From: DASSUW01 sp963844405
GTDB lineage: Bacteria > Actinomycetota > Thermoleophilia > Solirubrobacterales > Solirubrobacteraceae
Reading direction: 5' to 3'
Length of the DNA: 64,000 nt
Assembly: GCA_963844405.1 (NCBI GenBank)
Contig: CAWJNZ010000012.1
Span: 620,001 to 684,000 of the forward strand
The notes beneath the pieces are model-generated. The model had not been told where the DNA came from. It saw only the letters and a program-made list of their open reading frames with translations, and searched no databases. Both the position numbers and the translations under genes were made by a program. How positions within the stretch are numbered: the stretch's first letter is position 1; every line of letters begins with the position of its first letter. This document shows positions 7,377 to 15,067 of this stretch, piece by piece.

Positions 7377-8765
7377 ATGACGGCCGTGGACGGTAGGCGC
7401 TTCCTGGCGCCGAGCTCGGTGGAGGAGGTCGAGCGCTACATCCGCGAGAACGACGTCGAGTTCCTGTTCGCGCAGTTCGTCGACATGCACGGGAAGCCGA
7501 ACGCGAAGCTCGTGCCGGCGAGGCTGCTCGAATCGCTGATGGCGGACGGGGCCGGCTTCGCCGGGTTCGCCGCCGGCGCGATCGGCCAGGAGCCGCACCA
7601 CCCGGACCTCGCGGCGATGCCCGACGTCAGGACGTTCACGCCCTTGCCGTGGCGGCCGAGCGTCGCCCGGCTCGCGTGCGACGTGTACGTCGAGGGCGAG
7701 GAGTGGCCCTACTGCCCGCGCACGATCCTGCGCCGCCAGCTCGAGCGCGCCCGCGCGCTCGGGTACGAGTTCATGCTCGGCGCGGAGCTCGAGTACTTCC
7801 TCGTCCGCAAGCGCGAGGACGGCACGATCGAGCTGGCCGACCCGCTCGACACGCTGGCCCAGCCCTGTTACGACATGCGCGCGCTGTCGCGCAACCTCGA
7901 CTTCGTGTCCGAGGTCGCGCGCAACGTGACGTCGCTGGGCTGGAACAACTACGCGACCGACCACGAGGACGGCAACGGCCAGTTCGAGCAGAACTTCGAC
8001 TTCGCCGACGCGCTGACGACCTGCGACCGGGCGATCTTCTTCCGCTACATGGTCGAGAGCCTGGCGCAGGAGCGCGGCCTGCTCGCCACGTTCATGCCCA
8101 AGCCGTTCTCGCACCTGACCGGCAACGGCTGCCACTTCCACATGAGCCTGTGGCGCGACGGCGAGAACGCGTTCGCGCGCGAGCCGGCCGACGACCCGCG
8201 CGGCCTCGGCCTGTCCGACGAGGCGTACCACTTCATCGGCGGGCTGAAGGCGCACGCGAAGGCGTACATCGCCGTCACGGCGCCGACCGTGACGTCGTAC
8301 AAGCGGCTCGTGGTGGGGTCGCGGAGCGGCTCGAGCTGGGCTCCCGTCTACGTGAGCTACGGCTACAACAACCGCACCCAGATGCTGCGCGTGCCGGCGC
8401 CGGGGCGGGTCGAGGACCGCACGGTGGACGGATCGTGCAACCCGTACCTGGGCGCGGCCGCCGTGCTGGCGGCCGGGCTCGACGGGATCGAGCGCGGGCT
8501 GGATCCGGGCGAGCCGACGACCGCGCTGAACCTCCACGAGCTGACCGACGAGCACCGGCGCGAGCTCGGCGTCGAGCTGCTGCCCGCGAACCTGCTCGAC
8601 GCGACGCGCGAGCTCGAGCGCGACGACGTCCTGCGGGCGGCCCTCGGGACGACCGATCGCGAGGACTACGTCGACTACTTCGTGCGGACGAAGCAGGCCG
8701 AGTTCACCGAGTGGCACGACCAGGTCACGCAGTGGGAGGTCGACCGGTACCTCCAGCTGTTCTGA
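7377..8765 (+). CDS. glnT: Type III glutamine synthetase-like gamma-glutamylmethylamide synthetase
   Basis: A 462-residue glutamine synthetase fold enzyme that joins ammonia or methylamine to glutamate with ATP. The ATG at 7377 matches the short N-terminus of the GlnT family. The N-terminal beta-Grasp segment contains FLFAQFVDMHGKPNAKLVPA. The catalytic domain has ELEYFLVRK (metal-binding glutamates), ATDHEDGNGQFEQNFDFADA, NGCHFHMSLW (ATP/metal histidines) and a loop with RSGSSWAPVYVSYGYNNRTQ. It diverges from mgsABC-sox, the arrangement expected for GmaS of the N-methylglutamate pathway. Sequence alone does not separate methylamine from ammonia use; the choice rests on the neighbours. Confidence 0.85.
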   Translation: MTAVDGRRFLAPSSVEEVERYIRENDVEFLFAQFVDMHGKPNAKLVPARLLESLMADGAGFAGFAAGAIGQEPHHPDLAAMPDVRTFTPLPWRPSVARLACDVYVEGEEWPYCPRTILRRQLERARALGYEFMLGAELEYFLVRKREDGTIELADPLDTLAQPCYDMRALSRNLDFVSEVARNVTSLGWNNYATDHEDGNGQFEQNFDFADALTTCDRAIFFRYMVESLAQERGLLATFMPKPFSHLTGNGCHFHMSLWRDGENAFAREPADDPRGLGLSDEAYHFIGGLKAHAKAYIAVTAPTVTSYKRLVVGSRSGSSWAPVYVSYGYNNRTQMLRVPAPGRVEDRTVDGSCNPYLGAAAVLAAGLDGIERGLDPGEPTTALNLHELTDEHRRELGVELLPANLLDATRELERDDVLRAALGTTDREDYVDYFVRTKQAEFTEWHDQVTQWEVDRYLQLF

Positions 8766-8766
8766 C

Positions 8767-9975
8767 TCACTCGTCGAGCAGCCCCAACCGTCTCGCCAGC
8801 CAGGGCGCCGGCAGCGCCTGGAGCACCAGCGTCACCACGATCGCCAGCGCGACGACGCTCGCATAGATGTCCCCGTCCGGGACGCCGAGGCCGACGATCA
8901 CCCCGACCAGCGCCGCCGGCACGACGCCGGTCTCCCGCGTCCAGCACAGGAACGCGATCTCGGGCCATGTCCAGCCGCCGGCGCGATCGGGCAGCACGCA
9001 GGCCAGGACCGTGAGCGGCCGGGCGACGAGCAGCAGGACCGCCAGCACCGCGAGGCCGGGCAGCAGGTGGTCGCCGAGGTCGCCGAGCGGGATGTTCGCG
9101 CCGAGCACGACGAACACGAGCAGCGTCGCGAAGTCGGAGACATCGGCGGCGAACCGCCGCATGTCGTCCTCGTGCTCGGAGTGCATCGCCAGGCCGAGGT
9201 GCTCCATGTTGCCGACGATCAGGCCGGCCAGGAACGCGCCCAGGTAGCCGCTCCCACCCGCGGAGTCGAGCGAGAAGTAGGAGATGGCGACGACGGCGAG
9301 CACGGCCAGGCCGGCCGACTCGCGCCAGATGCCGGCCCGCTTGCTCGAGATCGCGGCCGCCAGCAGCAGGCCGCCGGCGATCCCGAGCACGGTGCTGATC
9401 GCGAGGTCGGCGACGAACTCGGCCGCCGGCTCCATCACCCCGCCCTCGCCGCTCAGCAGCACGCCGGCGAGCGTCAGCGCCAGCGCCGCGCCGGTCGGGT
9501 CGTTGAAGGCCGACTCGGCCACCACCGTCTGCGCGACCTTCTCGCGCAGGCGCGAGCCGACGAACAGCGGGATGAGGATCGCGGGGTCGGTCGGCGCCAG
9601 CACGGCGCCGAGCAGCAGCGCGGCGGTCCACGACAGGTCGAAGACGGCATGCGCCGCGACGGCCACGACGACCGCGGTCAGGACCACGCCGGGCACGACG
9701 AGCAGGCCGAGCGACACCCACACCCGGCGCAGCACGGGCAGTGACAGGTTGAGCCCGCCGTAGAACAGGATCATCGAGACGCCGAGCGTGAACAGCAGCT
9801 GCGCGCCGATCGAGTCGAGCGGCACGTCGACCACGTCGAGCGCCGAGCCGCCCAGGAGCACCCCGAGCGCGACGAGGACGAGCATCTCGGGGACCTTGAG
9901 CAGGTTCGCCAGGAACCGCGCGGCGAGCGCCGCGCCGAGCAGCAGGCTGAGCGTGAGGATGACGTCGCGCGTCAC
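8767..9975 (-). CDS. CPA1-type sodium/proton antiporter
   Basis: A 402-residue polytopic membrane protein of the cation:proton antiporter-1 family, with about 11-12 hydrophobic segments. The family signatures are GAVLAPTDPAILIPLF and AESAFNDPTGAALAL, which contain the Asp and Asn-Asp residues used for ion exchange, and FATLLVFVVLGANIPL in the second half. It ends soon after the last helix, so it lacks the cytosolic TrkA-C tail of the longer members. It is convergent with glnT, with stop codons one base apart, and is therefore a separate transcription unit. The substrate is inferred only from the family (Na+/H+ or K+/H+). Confidence 0.85.
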   Translation of the reverse strand: MTRDVILTLSLLLGAALAARFLANLLKVPEMLVLVALGVLLGGSALDVVDVPLDSIGAQLLFTLGVSMILFYGGLNLSLPVLRRVWVSLGLLVVPGVVLTAVVVAVAAHAVFDLSWTAALLLGAVLAPTDPAILIPLFVGSRLREKVAQTVVAESAFNDPTGAALALTLAGVLLSGEGGVMEPAAEFVADLAISTVLGIAGGLLLAAAISSKRAGIWRESAGLAVLAVVAISYFSLDSAGGSGYLGAFLAGLIVGNMEHLGLAMHSEHEDDMRRFAADVSDFATLLVFVVLGANIPLGDLGDHLLPGLAVLAVLLLVARPLTVLACVLPDRAGGWTWPEIAFLCWTRETGVVPAALVGVIVGLGVPDGDIYASVVALAIVVTLVLQALPAPWLARRLGLLDE

Positions 9976-9986
9976 GGCAGCGGGTT

Positions 9987-10217
9987 ATGGTGGCCGCGCG
10001 GATGGTCGTCTTCGCGCTCACCCAGCAGGCACCGCCGATCCTCGTGCTGGCGCTGCTGATCCTCGTCTACCTGACGGTGCTCGAGCTGCGCAACGAGCAG
10101 GACCTGCCGTTCCTGTGGAAGGCGTGGTGGGCCGTGTTCGTGTTCCTGGCGCACGTCGCCGGCTTCGCGGTGTTCTGGATCTGGCTGCTCAGGCGCCGCG
10201 CAGGCGCGCGAGCTTGA
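9987..10217 (+). CDS. Small two-helix membrane protein of unknown function
   Basis: A 76-residue reading frame (71 if it starts at the in-frame ATG at 10002). Two hydrophobic segments are visible: PPILVLALLILVYLTVL and WAVFVFLAHVAGFAVFWIWL, the second rich in Trp and Phe, followed by a basic tail RRRAGARA. It starts 12 bases from the antiporter start on the opposite strand and overlaps the 3' end of the PucR gene by 29 bases. I do not recognise a family. Good membrane-helix periodicity makes it likely real, but there is no strong ribosome-binding site. Confidence 0.5.
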   Translation: MVAARMVVFALTQQAPPILVLALLILVYLTVLELRNEQDLPFLWKAWWAVFVFLAHVAGFAVFWIWLLRRRAGARA

Positions 10218-12006
10218 GCGCGAGCTCGAGTGACAGGAGGTCGGCCGCGCGCAGGTCGAGCCCGGTGATGCGCTCGATGCGCTCCAGCCGTTGGCGCACG
10301 GTGTTGGGGTGGATGAACAGCGCCCGGGCGCTGGCGGCGACGCTGGAGCGCGAGTCGAGGTAGCACTCGAGCGTCTCGACGAGCTGCGCGTTGCGGCGGC
10401 GGTCGTACTCCATCAGCGCCTCGACGGCACGGCCGTAGCGGTCCCGCGGCGCCCGGTCGAGCTCCATGTGCACCAGGTAGCGGTAGACGCCGATCTGGCC
10501 GTAGGCGACGGCTCCGCCGCCCACGGCGAGCGAGCGGCCGACGGTCGCGGCGTCGACCGCCTCGCGCATCCGGCGGGGCGCGCCCGCGAGGCCGCGGTCG
10601 ACGTCGCCGATGCCGATCGTCAGGCCGGCCTCGCGCCCGAGCTCGTCGCACGTCTCGTGCAGCCGCTCGACCGCCCCGGCGTCGCCGGACTGGAGCGGGA
10701 CGATCGCCCGCATCGCCTCGCGCCCGCCGTCGAACAGCCCGAGCGGGTAGCGGCGCCGCAGGTGCGCCCGCGCCCGCGCGGCGAGCTCCGGCCATGGTGG
10801 GCCTTCCGTGTTCCGCGGCGCGCGCTCGATCCGCAGCAGCGCGTGCGGGCGGCTGAAGTCCCAGCGCGCCTCGCCGGCCTTGGCCTCCGCCGTCGCCAGC
10901 GTGCCCGACTCGAGCGCGTCGAACATGTCCTTGACCACGTGCTCGGCGGTCAGCCGCTCGATCAGCTCGGCCTTCTTGAGCCCGACCGCGGTCTGGTCGG
11001 CGACGGCCTGGAGCAGGTCCGCCTCGGCGTCGGTGAACGTGCGCCCGCCGACGGTCACGCAGCAGATGATCCCGAGCTGCTCGTCGCCGGCCACCAGGGG
11101 GGCCACGAGCAGGCCGTCGTGGGCGTTCTTCTCGCGGCGCATGAGGTCGAGCAGCAGCGCGGCGCGCCCGGGCCGCACGGCGGCCGACGCCGCGTCGGGC
11201 GGGTCCGAGGAGACCAGCGCCAGCTCGTCCTCCTCGGGGGCCAGTCGCCAGATCTGGCAGGAGTCCGCGGCGAGCAGCTGACGCGCCCCGCGCGTGACCG
11301 CGCCGTACAGCTCGTCGCGCTCGGTCACCGCGGCGAGCGTCTGCGAGAGCTGCGTCAGCGTGGTCAGCTCGTCCACCCGCCGGCGCGTCTCCTCGTACAG
11401 CTGCGCGTTCTGGATGGCGCCCGCCACGAGCCAGGCGGTGTGCACGAGGAAGTTCAGGACGTCGTCCTCGAACTCGCGCGGCGCCTTCGTGTGCAGGACG
11501 ATGACGCCGATCACCCGGTCGCGCTTGCCGAGGATCGGGACCGCGACCATCGACTGGAAGCGGTCCTCCTCGATCTCCGGCACGTACTTCATGCGCGGGT
11601 CGGCCATCGCGTTCTCGCGGATGAAGGCGGGCGTCCTCGTGCGCGCGACCCAGCCGGTCAGGCCCTCGTCGAGCCCCCAGGACAGGTTTCCGACCAGGTG
11701 CGCGTATCGCGGCGACGCCGCGCGCAGCACGAGCGTCCCGTCCTCGACGAAGTAGATGAAGCACGCGTGGCAATCCGTCGCGTCGGTCGCGATGTCGACG
11801 ATTCCGCCGAGCACGCGGTCGAGCGACAGCGACGAGGAGACCATCCCGATGACGGCGTAGAGGGTCTCGTTCTCGCGCCGCACGCGCGAGAGCGCATCCC
11901 CTCTTTCACTGACCGGTGAGACCGTCACGTCGCCGCCGATCGTATCTCCAGTTGCTATGTACGGAAAAGGCACCTCCGCACCTTGAAGGGTGTGCAGGCC
12001 ACACAT
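10189..12006 (-). CDS. GAF-GAF-PucR family transcriptional regulator
   Basis: A 605-residue regulator with two GAF sensor domains (about residues 60-200 and 215-340) and a C-terminal PucR helix-turn-helix. The C-terminus reads LVETLECYLDSRSSVAASAR then ALFIHPNTVRQRLERIERIT, the standard HTH_30 signature, and is preceded by a GGDEF-like CdaR region (GLTIGIGDVDRGLAGAPRRM). It is transcribed away from amt, with 71 bp between the annotated starts, and lies close to the methylamine cluster, so control of amt or nitrogen use is a reasonable inference. The ATG at 12006 has no good Shine-Dalgarno; a GTG about 27 codons in would leave a more normal promoter space. Confidence 0.85.
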   Translation of the reverse strand: MCGLHTLQGAEVPFPYIATGDTIGGDVTVSPVSERGDALSRVRRENETLYAVIGMVSSSLSLDRVLGGIVDIATDATDCHACFIYFVEDGTLVLRAASPRYAHLVGNLSWGLDEGLTGWVARTRTPAFIRENAMADPRMKYVPEIEEDRFQSMVAVPILGKRDRVIGVIVLHTKAPREFEDDVLNFLVHTAWLVAGAIQNAQLYEETRRRVDELTTLTQLSQTLAAVTERDELYGAVTRGARQLLAADSCQIWRLAPEEDELALVSSDPPDAASAAVRPGRAALLLDLMRREKNAHDGLLVAPLVAGDEQLGIICCVTVGGRTFTDAEADLLQAVADQTAVGLKKAELIERLTAEHVVKDMFDALESGTLATAEAKAGEARWDFSRPHALLRIERAPRNTEGPPWPELAARARAHLRRRYPLGLFDGGREAMRAIVPLQSGDAGAVERLHETCDELGREAGLTIGIGDVDRGLAGAPRRMREAVDAATVGRSLAVGGGAVAYGQIGVYRYLVHMELDRAPRDRYGRAVEALMEYDRRRNAQLVETLECYLDSRSSVAASARALFIHPNTVRQRLERIERITGLDLRAADLLSLELALKLARLRGA

Positions 12007-12077
12007 TGCACCGGCTGGCGACCGATCGTTAACGTCGCGCCGAGTCAGGTCCGTCGCCGACGAGGAGAGGGCGCTGG

Positions 12078-13538
12078 ATGGTCGACGTCATTGCGCAGGT
12101 CACGAGCCTCGAGGAGGCGGCGGGCGCCGAGTCGCTGACGCTCGACAGCGCGATCCTCGGCGAGCAGTTCTACTTCTGGACCGTCGTGCTCATGTGGCTG
12201 ATCCACGTCGGCTTCATGAGCTACGAGTCCGGCGTCGTCCGCCGTAAGAACGTGATGGCGACGGCGATGAAGAACATCCTCACGATCGCCGCGGTCACGC
12301 CGACCTTCTACTACTTCGGCTGGTGGGTCTACAACTGCAACCAACCGGGCCTGCCGATCGGGCCGAACAGCAGCGACTTCACCGCGGCGGCCTGCCAGGG
12401 GGGCATCCCGTGGAGCGACGCGTTCGGGCCCAACCTGACGAACAACATCAACCTCGTCTTCTTCCTCGCGTTCCTGCTGTTCTCGTGGACGACCGCGTCG
12501 ATCATGTCGGGGGCGCTGCTCGAGCGCGTGCGGCTCTCGGCCTACCTGCTGCTCGCCGCGCTGCTCGGCTCGGTCGTCTGGATCCTCGACGCGGCGTGGG
12601 GGTGGAGCGCCGGCGGCTGGCTGACGCTGCGGTTCGGCTTCCACGACTCGATCGCGTCCGGCGTCGTCCACGGCGTCGCCGGGGCATTCACGCTCGGCGT
12701 GCTGTTCAACCTCGGCCCGCGGATCGGCAAGTACACGAAGGAGGGCCTGGCGAGGACGTTCAGACCGCACAACCTGCACCTGACGCTGATGGGGCTGATG
12801 CTCATCTTCACGGGCTTCTACGCGTTCTACGCGGCGTGCCTGGTGATCGCCTCGACGGCGTTCCCGGGCTGGGCCACGATCTACCTGAGTCCGTCGACGC
12901 TCGGCTCGATCGCGATGATCATCACGATGGGCTTCGCCGGCGGCTTCACCGGCGCCTACTTCGCCAGCCGCGGCGACCCGTTCTGGACGGTCTCCGGCGG
13001 CCTCGCGGGCGTGATCGGCGTGTCGGCGGGGGCCGACGTCTACGCACCGGTCCTCGGCTACCTGATCGCGATGCTCACGGCCGTGCTCGCGTACCACGCG
13101 GGGTCCTGGATCGAGCGCAAGGCGCGCGTGGACGACGTCGTCGGCGCCGTCGCCGTGCACGGCGTCTCGGGCTTCCTCGGCGTCTTCTGGGTCGGCCTCT
13201 TCGCGGCGGGCTATCCGACCGGGGTCAACAATGTCGACTCGAGCATCGGCGGCCAGCTGATCGGCATCGCGACGTTCGTGCCGCTCGGGTTCCTGTCGGG
13301 CTACGTGGCCTCGTGGGTGCTGCGCAAGCTCAACCTGCTGCGCGTGCCGCCGTCGGTCGAGCTCGCCGGCCTCGACTCGGTCATGTACGCACCCGACATC
13401 TACGCGCCCGAGTTCGAGCCGGCCCTGGACCTGGTCATCGAGCCGGACGGACGGCGCGTTCTGGCCGACGAGGTGCAGGCCGCCGAGCTCGTGGCCGCCA
13501 ACGGACGAAGAAGGCCCGACGAACGTGTGCCCGTCTAG
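12078..13538 (+). CDS. amt: Ammonium/methylammonium transporter (Amt family)
   Basis: A 486-residue Amt-family channel with about 11 membrane helices. GAGGAGAGG lies upstream of the ATG at 12078. The two pore histidines are present in SGVVHGVAGAFTLGVLF and GAVAVHGVSGFLGVFWVGLF, and SYESGVVRRKNVMATAMKN in the first helix pair is family-typical. After the last helix comes an 80-residue acidic cytosolic tail (SVMYAPDIYAPEFEPALDL and onward). No glnK/PII gene follows; three small genes do. Amt proteins also carry methylammonium, so location next to an N-methylglutamate cluster suggests uptake of methylamine as well as ammonium. Confidence 0.88.
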   Translation: MVDVIAQVTSLEEAAGAESLTLDSAILGEQFYFWTVVLMWLIHVGFMSYESGVVRRKNVMATAMKNILTIAAVTPTFYYFGWWVYNCNQPGLPIGPNSSDFTAAACQGGIPWSDAFGPNLTNNINLVFFLAFLLFSWTTASIMSGALLERVRLSAYLLLAALLGSVVWILDAAWGWSAGGWLTLRFGFHDSIASGVVHGVAGAFTLGVLFNLGPRIGKYTKEGLARTFRPHNLHLTLMGLMLIFTGFYAFYAACLVIASTAFPGWATIYLSPSTLGSIAMIITMGFAGGFTGAYFASRGDPFWTVSGGLAGVIGVSAGADVYAPVLGYLIAMLTAVLAYHAGSWIERKARVDDVVGAVAVHGVSGFLGVFWVGLFAAGYPTGVNNVDSSIGGQLIGIATFVPLGFLSGYVASWVLRKLNLLRVPPSVELAGLDSVMYAPDIYAPEFEPALDLVIEPDGRRVLADEVQAAELVAANGRRRPDERVPV

Positions 13539-13550
13539 TCGAGAGGACGT

Positions 13551-13874
13551 GTGATGGCAGCCATCATCGACAGCGCGCCCGACTGCGTGACGCACGTCCA
13601 GGAGGCGAACGCCGACGACATGGCGGACTTCATCCTCCAGGCCAACTACCAGGAGTGCGCGGGCTTCATGACGTTCGGTCCGGGCAGCACCTACGGCGAG
13701 GGCGGCGCGGCGGCGGCGGCCGGCTACTACGTGCTGCTGGGGCTCGGAGCCGCGGTCATGGTCGCGGCGTTCGTGCTCTGGGTCATCGTCGAGAACCGGC
13801 GACTCGTGACGTTCGCCGGGCTCAGGCGCGGCGACACGCCCCCGGACGCGGGCGTAACCTCGGAGGGGATGTAG
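13551..13874 (+). CDS. Small single-helix membrane protein in the amt operon
   Basis: A 107-residue protein beginning at GTG 13551 (or ATG 13554) 12 bases after the amt stop, with GAGAGGA just upstream. The N-terminal half is acidic and Cys-containing (DSAPDCVTHVQEANADDMAD, then ECAGFMTFGPG). One membrane helix follows (YYVLLGLGAAVMVAAFVLWVIV) and then a basic tail. I do not recognise a family. The repeat of residues such as QEAN and QANYQEC resembles a short extracytoplasmic sensor or an Amt partner, but that is inference from position only. Confidence 0.65.
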   Translation: MMAAIIDSAPDCVTHVQEANADDMADFILQANYQECAGFMTFGPGSTYGEGGAAAAAGYYVLLGLGAAVMVAAFVLWVIVENRRLVTFAGLRRGDTPPDAGVTSEGM

Positions 13875-14042
13875 ATGTTCCACGACGGCGAGAGCAACCG
13901 GCAGGTCGAGTTCCCCCCGCTCCAGACCCACTCGAAGCGCTTCGAGTACGCGATGCTCGCGATCTCGATCGCGCTGGCGATCCTCGTGCTCGTGATCGTC
14001 CTGTTCACGAGCATCGGGAATGAGTTCCGCCCCACCGCCTGA
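13875..14042 (+). CDS. Very small tail-anchored membrane protein in the amt operon
   Basis: A 55-residue frame starting immediately after the preceding TAG stop (stop and ATG abut), preceded by GGAGGGG, a strong ribosome-binding site. An N-terminal soluble stretch (MFHDGESNRQVEFPPLQTHS) leads to one long hydrophobic helix, AMLAISIALAILVLVIVLF, and a short polar end. It overlaps the next gene by 23 bases. The tight packing and good ribosome site support expression. Function is unknown. Confidence 0.6.
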   Translation: MFHDGESNRQVEFPPLQTHSKRFEYAMLAISIALAILVLVIVLFTSIGNEFRPTA

Positions 14043-14397
14043 GGCGATCATCGCGGCCGGCCACCGCCGCTCGACGCAGCCGGTCTGGCTGCGCGTCGGC
14101 CTGATCGTCGCCCTGCTCGCGCTCACGTTCGGCGCGGCCAGGAGCTGCCAGCAGTCGCAGATCCGCATCTCCGAGGAGCGCGCGATCGCGAGCGCGGAGG
14201 CGCGCGTCCCGTTCGAGCCGGAGCGCGTCCAGGTGCGGCTCGTGCGCCAGGGGCTGACATCGCGGCCGTTCTGGGTCGTGTCGCTGTCGGTGCCGCGCGA
14301 GGGGGAGACGCAGGTCTTCGACGAGCTCGCCGTCGTCCGCGTGAGCGCCAACACCGGCAAGGTCGAGGAAGTGCGGCTGCAGCGCGACGCCCCGTAG
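14020..14397 (+). CDS. Small membrane-anchored protein, fourth gene of the amt operon
   Basis: A 125-residue protein starting at the ATG at 14020 inside the end of the previous gene. It has a short N-terminus, one helix (WLRVGLIVALLALTFGAA) and a C-terminal extracytoplasmic domain with alternating strands, including RVQVRLVRQGLTSRPFWVV, SLSVPREGETQVFDELAVVR and SANTGKVEEVRLQ. The layout resembles a PepSY-like or beta-rich sensor domain, but I cannot place it in a named family. It ends 12 bases before the convergent ankyrin gene. Confidence 0.6.
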   Translation: MSSAPPPEAIIAAGHRRSTQPVWLRVGLIVALLALTFGAARSCQQSQIRISEERAIASAEARVPFEPERVQVRLVRQGLTSRPFWVVSLSVPREGETQVFDELAVVRVSANTGKVEEVRLQRDAP

Positions 14398-14409
14398 TAC
14401 GAGGTCACG

Positions 14410-15021
14410 CTACGCCGGCGGTCGTGCTCCGGCCTCGACCAGGATCCGCGCGATCGCCGTGAAGCCGCGCCGCCGCGCGTGGGCGAGGGCCGTGGTGCCG
14501 CTCTCGTCGGGGATGTCCACGTCGGCGCCGGCCTCGACGAGCAGCCTCACCGTCCGCACGTTCGGCCGCCCGCCCTCGCCGAGGATCACCGCTTCGAGCA
14601 GCGCGGTCCAGCCGAGCCGGTTGACGTGGTCGAGGTCGATGTCGGTCTCGAGCAGGCGAGCGACGATCGTCGCGTAGCCGCGCTCGGCCGCGCGGATGAG
14701 GCCGGTTCCGTTGAAGCGGTCCTTGGCGTCGACGTCCGCTCCTGCGTCGAGCGTGAGGTCGAGCAGCCGGACGTCGTCGCCGACCTCGCTGGTGGCGATG
14801 AGGTAGGCGCTCTGCTGGGAGTCGTCCTTGGCGTTGACGTCGGCGCCCTCGTCGACGAGCCGGCGCGCCGTGGCGACGTCGTTCTCGTAGGCGGCCGCGA
14901 GCAGCTCGCGGTCGAGCGCGCGCAGCCCGCCTGATGGCGCCGGCTCGTCGTCCCGGCCGCAGCCGAGGAGCGCGGACACGACCGCGAGCAGGACGGCGCC
15001 GAGGAATGCCTTGAGTAGCAA
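14410..15021 (-). CDS. Ankyrin-repeat lipoprotein
   Basis: A 203-residue secreted protein. The signal peptide ends in a lipobox (SALLGC), so Cys21 is the predicted lipid anchor. Four ankyrin repeats follow, with the usual pattern of helix pairs and GADVNAKD, GADVDAKD and GADVDIPD turns and a final ALAHARRRGFTAIARILVEA. The start codon is TTG at 15021. Ankyrin repeats bind proteins, so this probably docks a partner on the outer face of the membrane; no partner is evident. It is divergent from the RDD-propeller gene, 46 bp away. Confidence 0.8.
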   Translation of the reverse strand: MLLKAFLGAVLLAVVSALLGCGRDDEPAPSGGLRALDRELLAAAYENDVATARRLVDEGADVNAKDDSQQSAYLIATSEVGDDVRLLDLTLDAGADVDAKDRFNGTGLIRAAERGYATIVARLLETDIDLDHVNRLGWTALLEAVILGEGGRPNVRTVRLLVEAGADVDIPDESGTTALAHARRRGFTAIARILVEAGARPPA

Positions 15022-15067
15022 GCGAGCGACAACCTTTCACCAATCGGCCGCGCATACGGTGCCCGGC

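Noticed and set aside
12045..14408. 787-residue minus-strand frame across the amt operon
   Set aside because: Composition (Arg, Asp, Glu, His, Pro) is that of an antisense shadow in GC-rich DNA; the plus-strand Amt protein is unmistakable.
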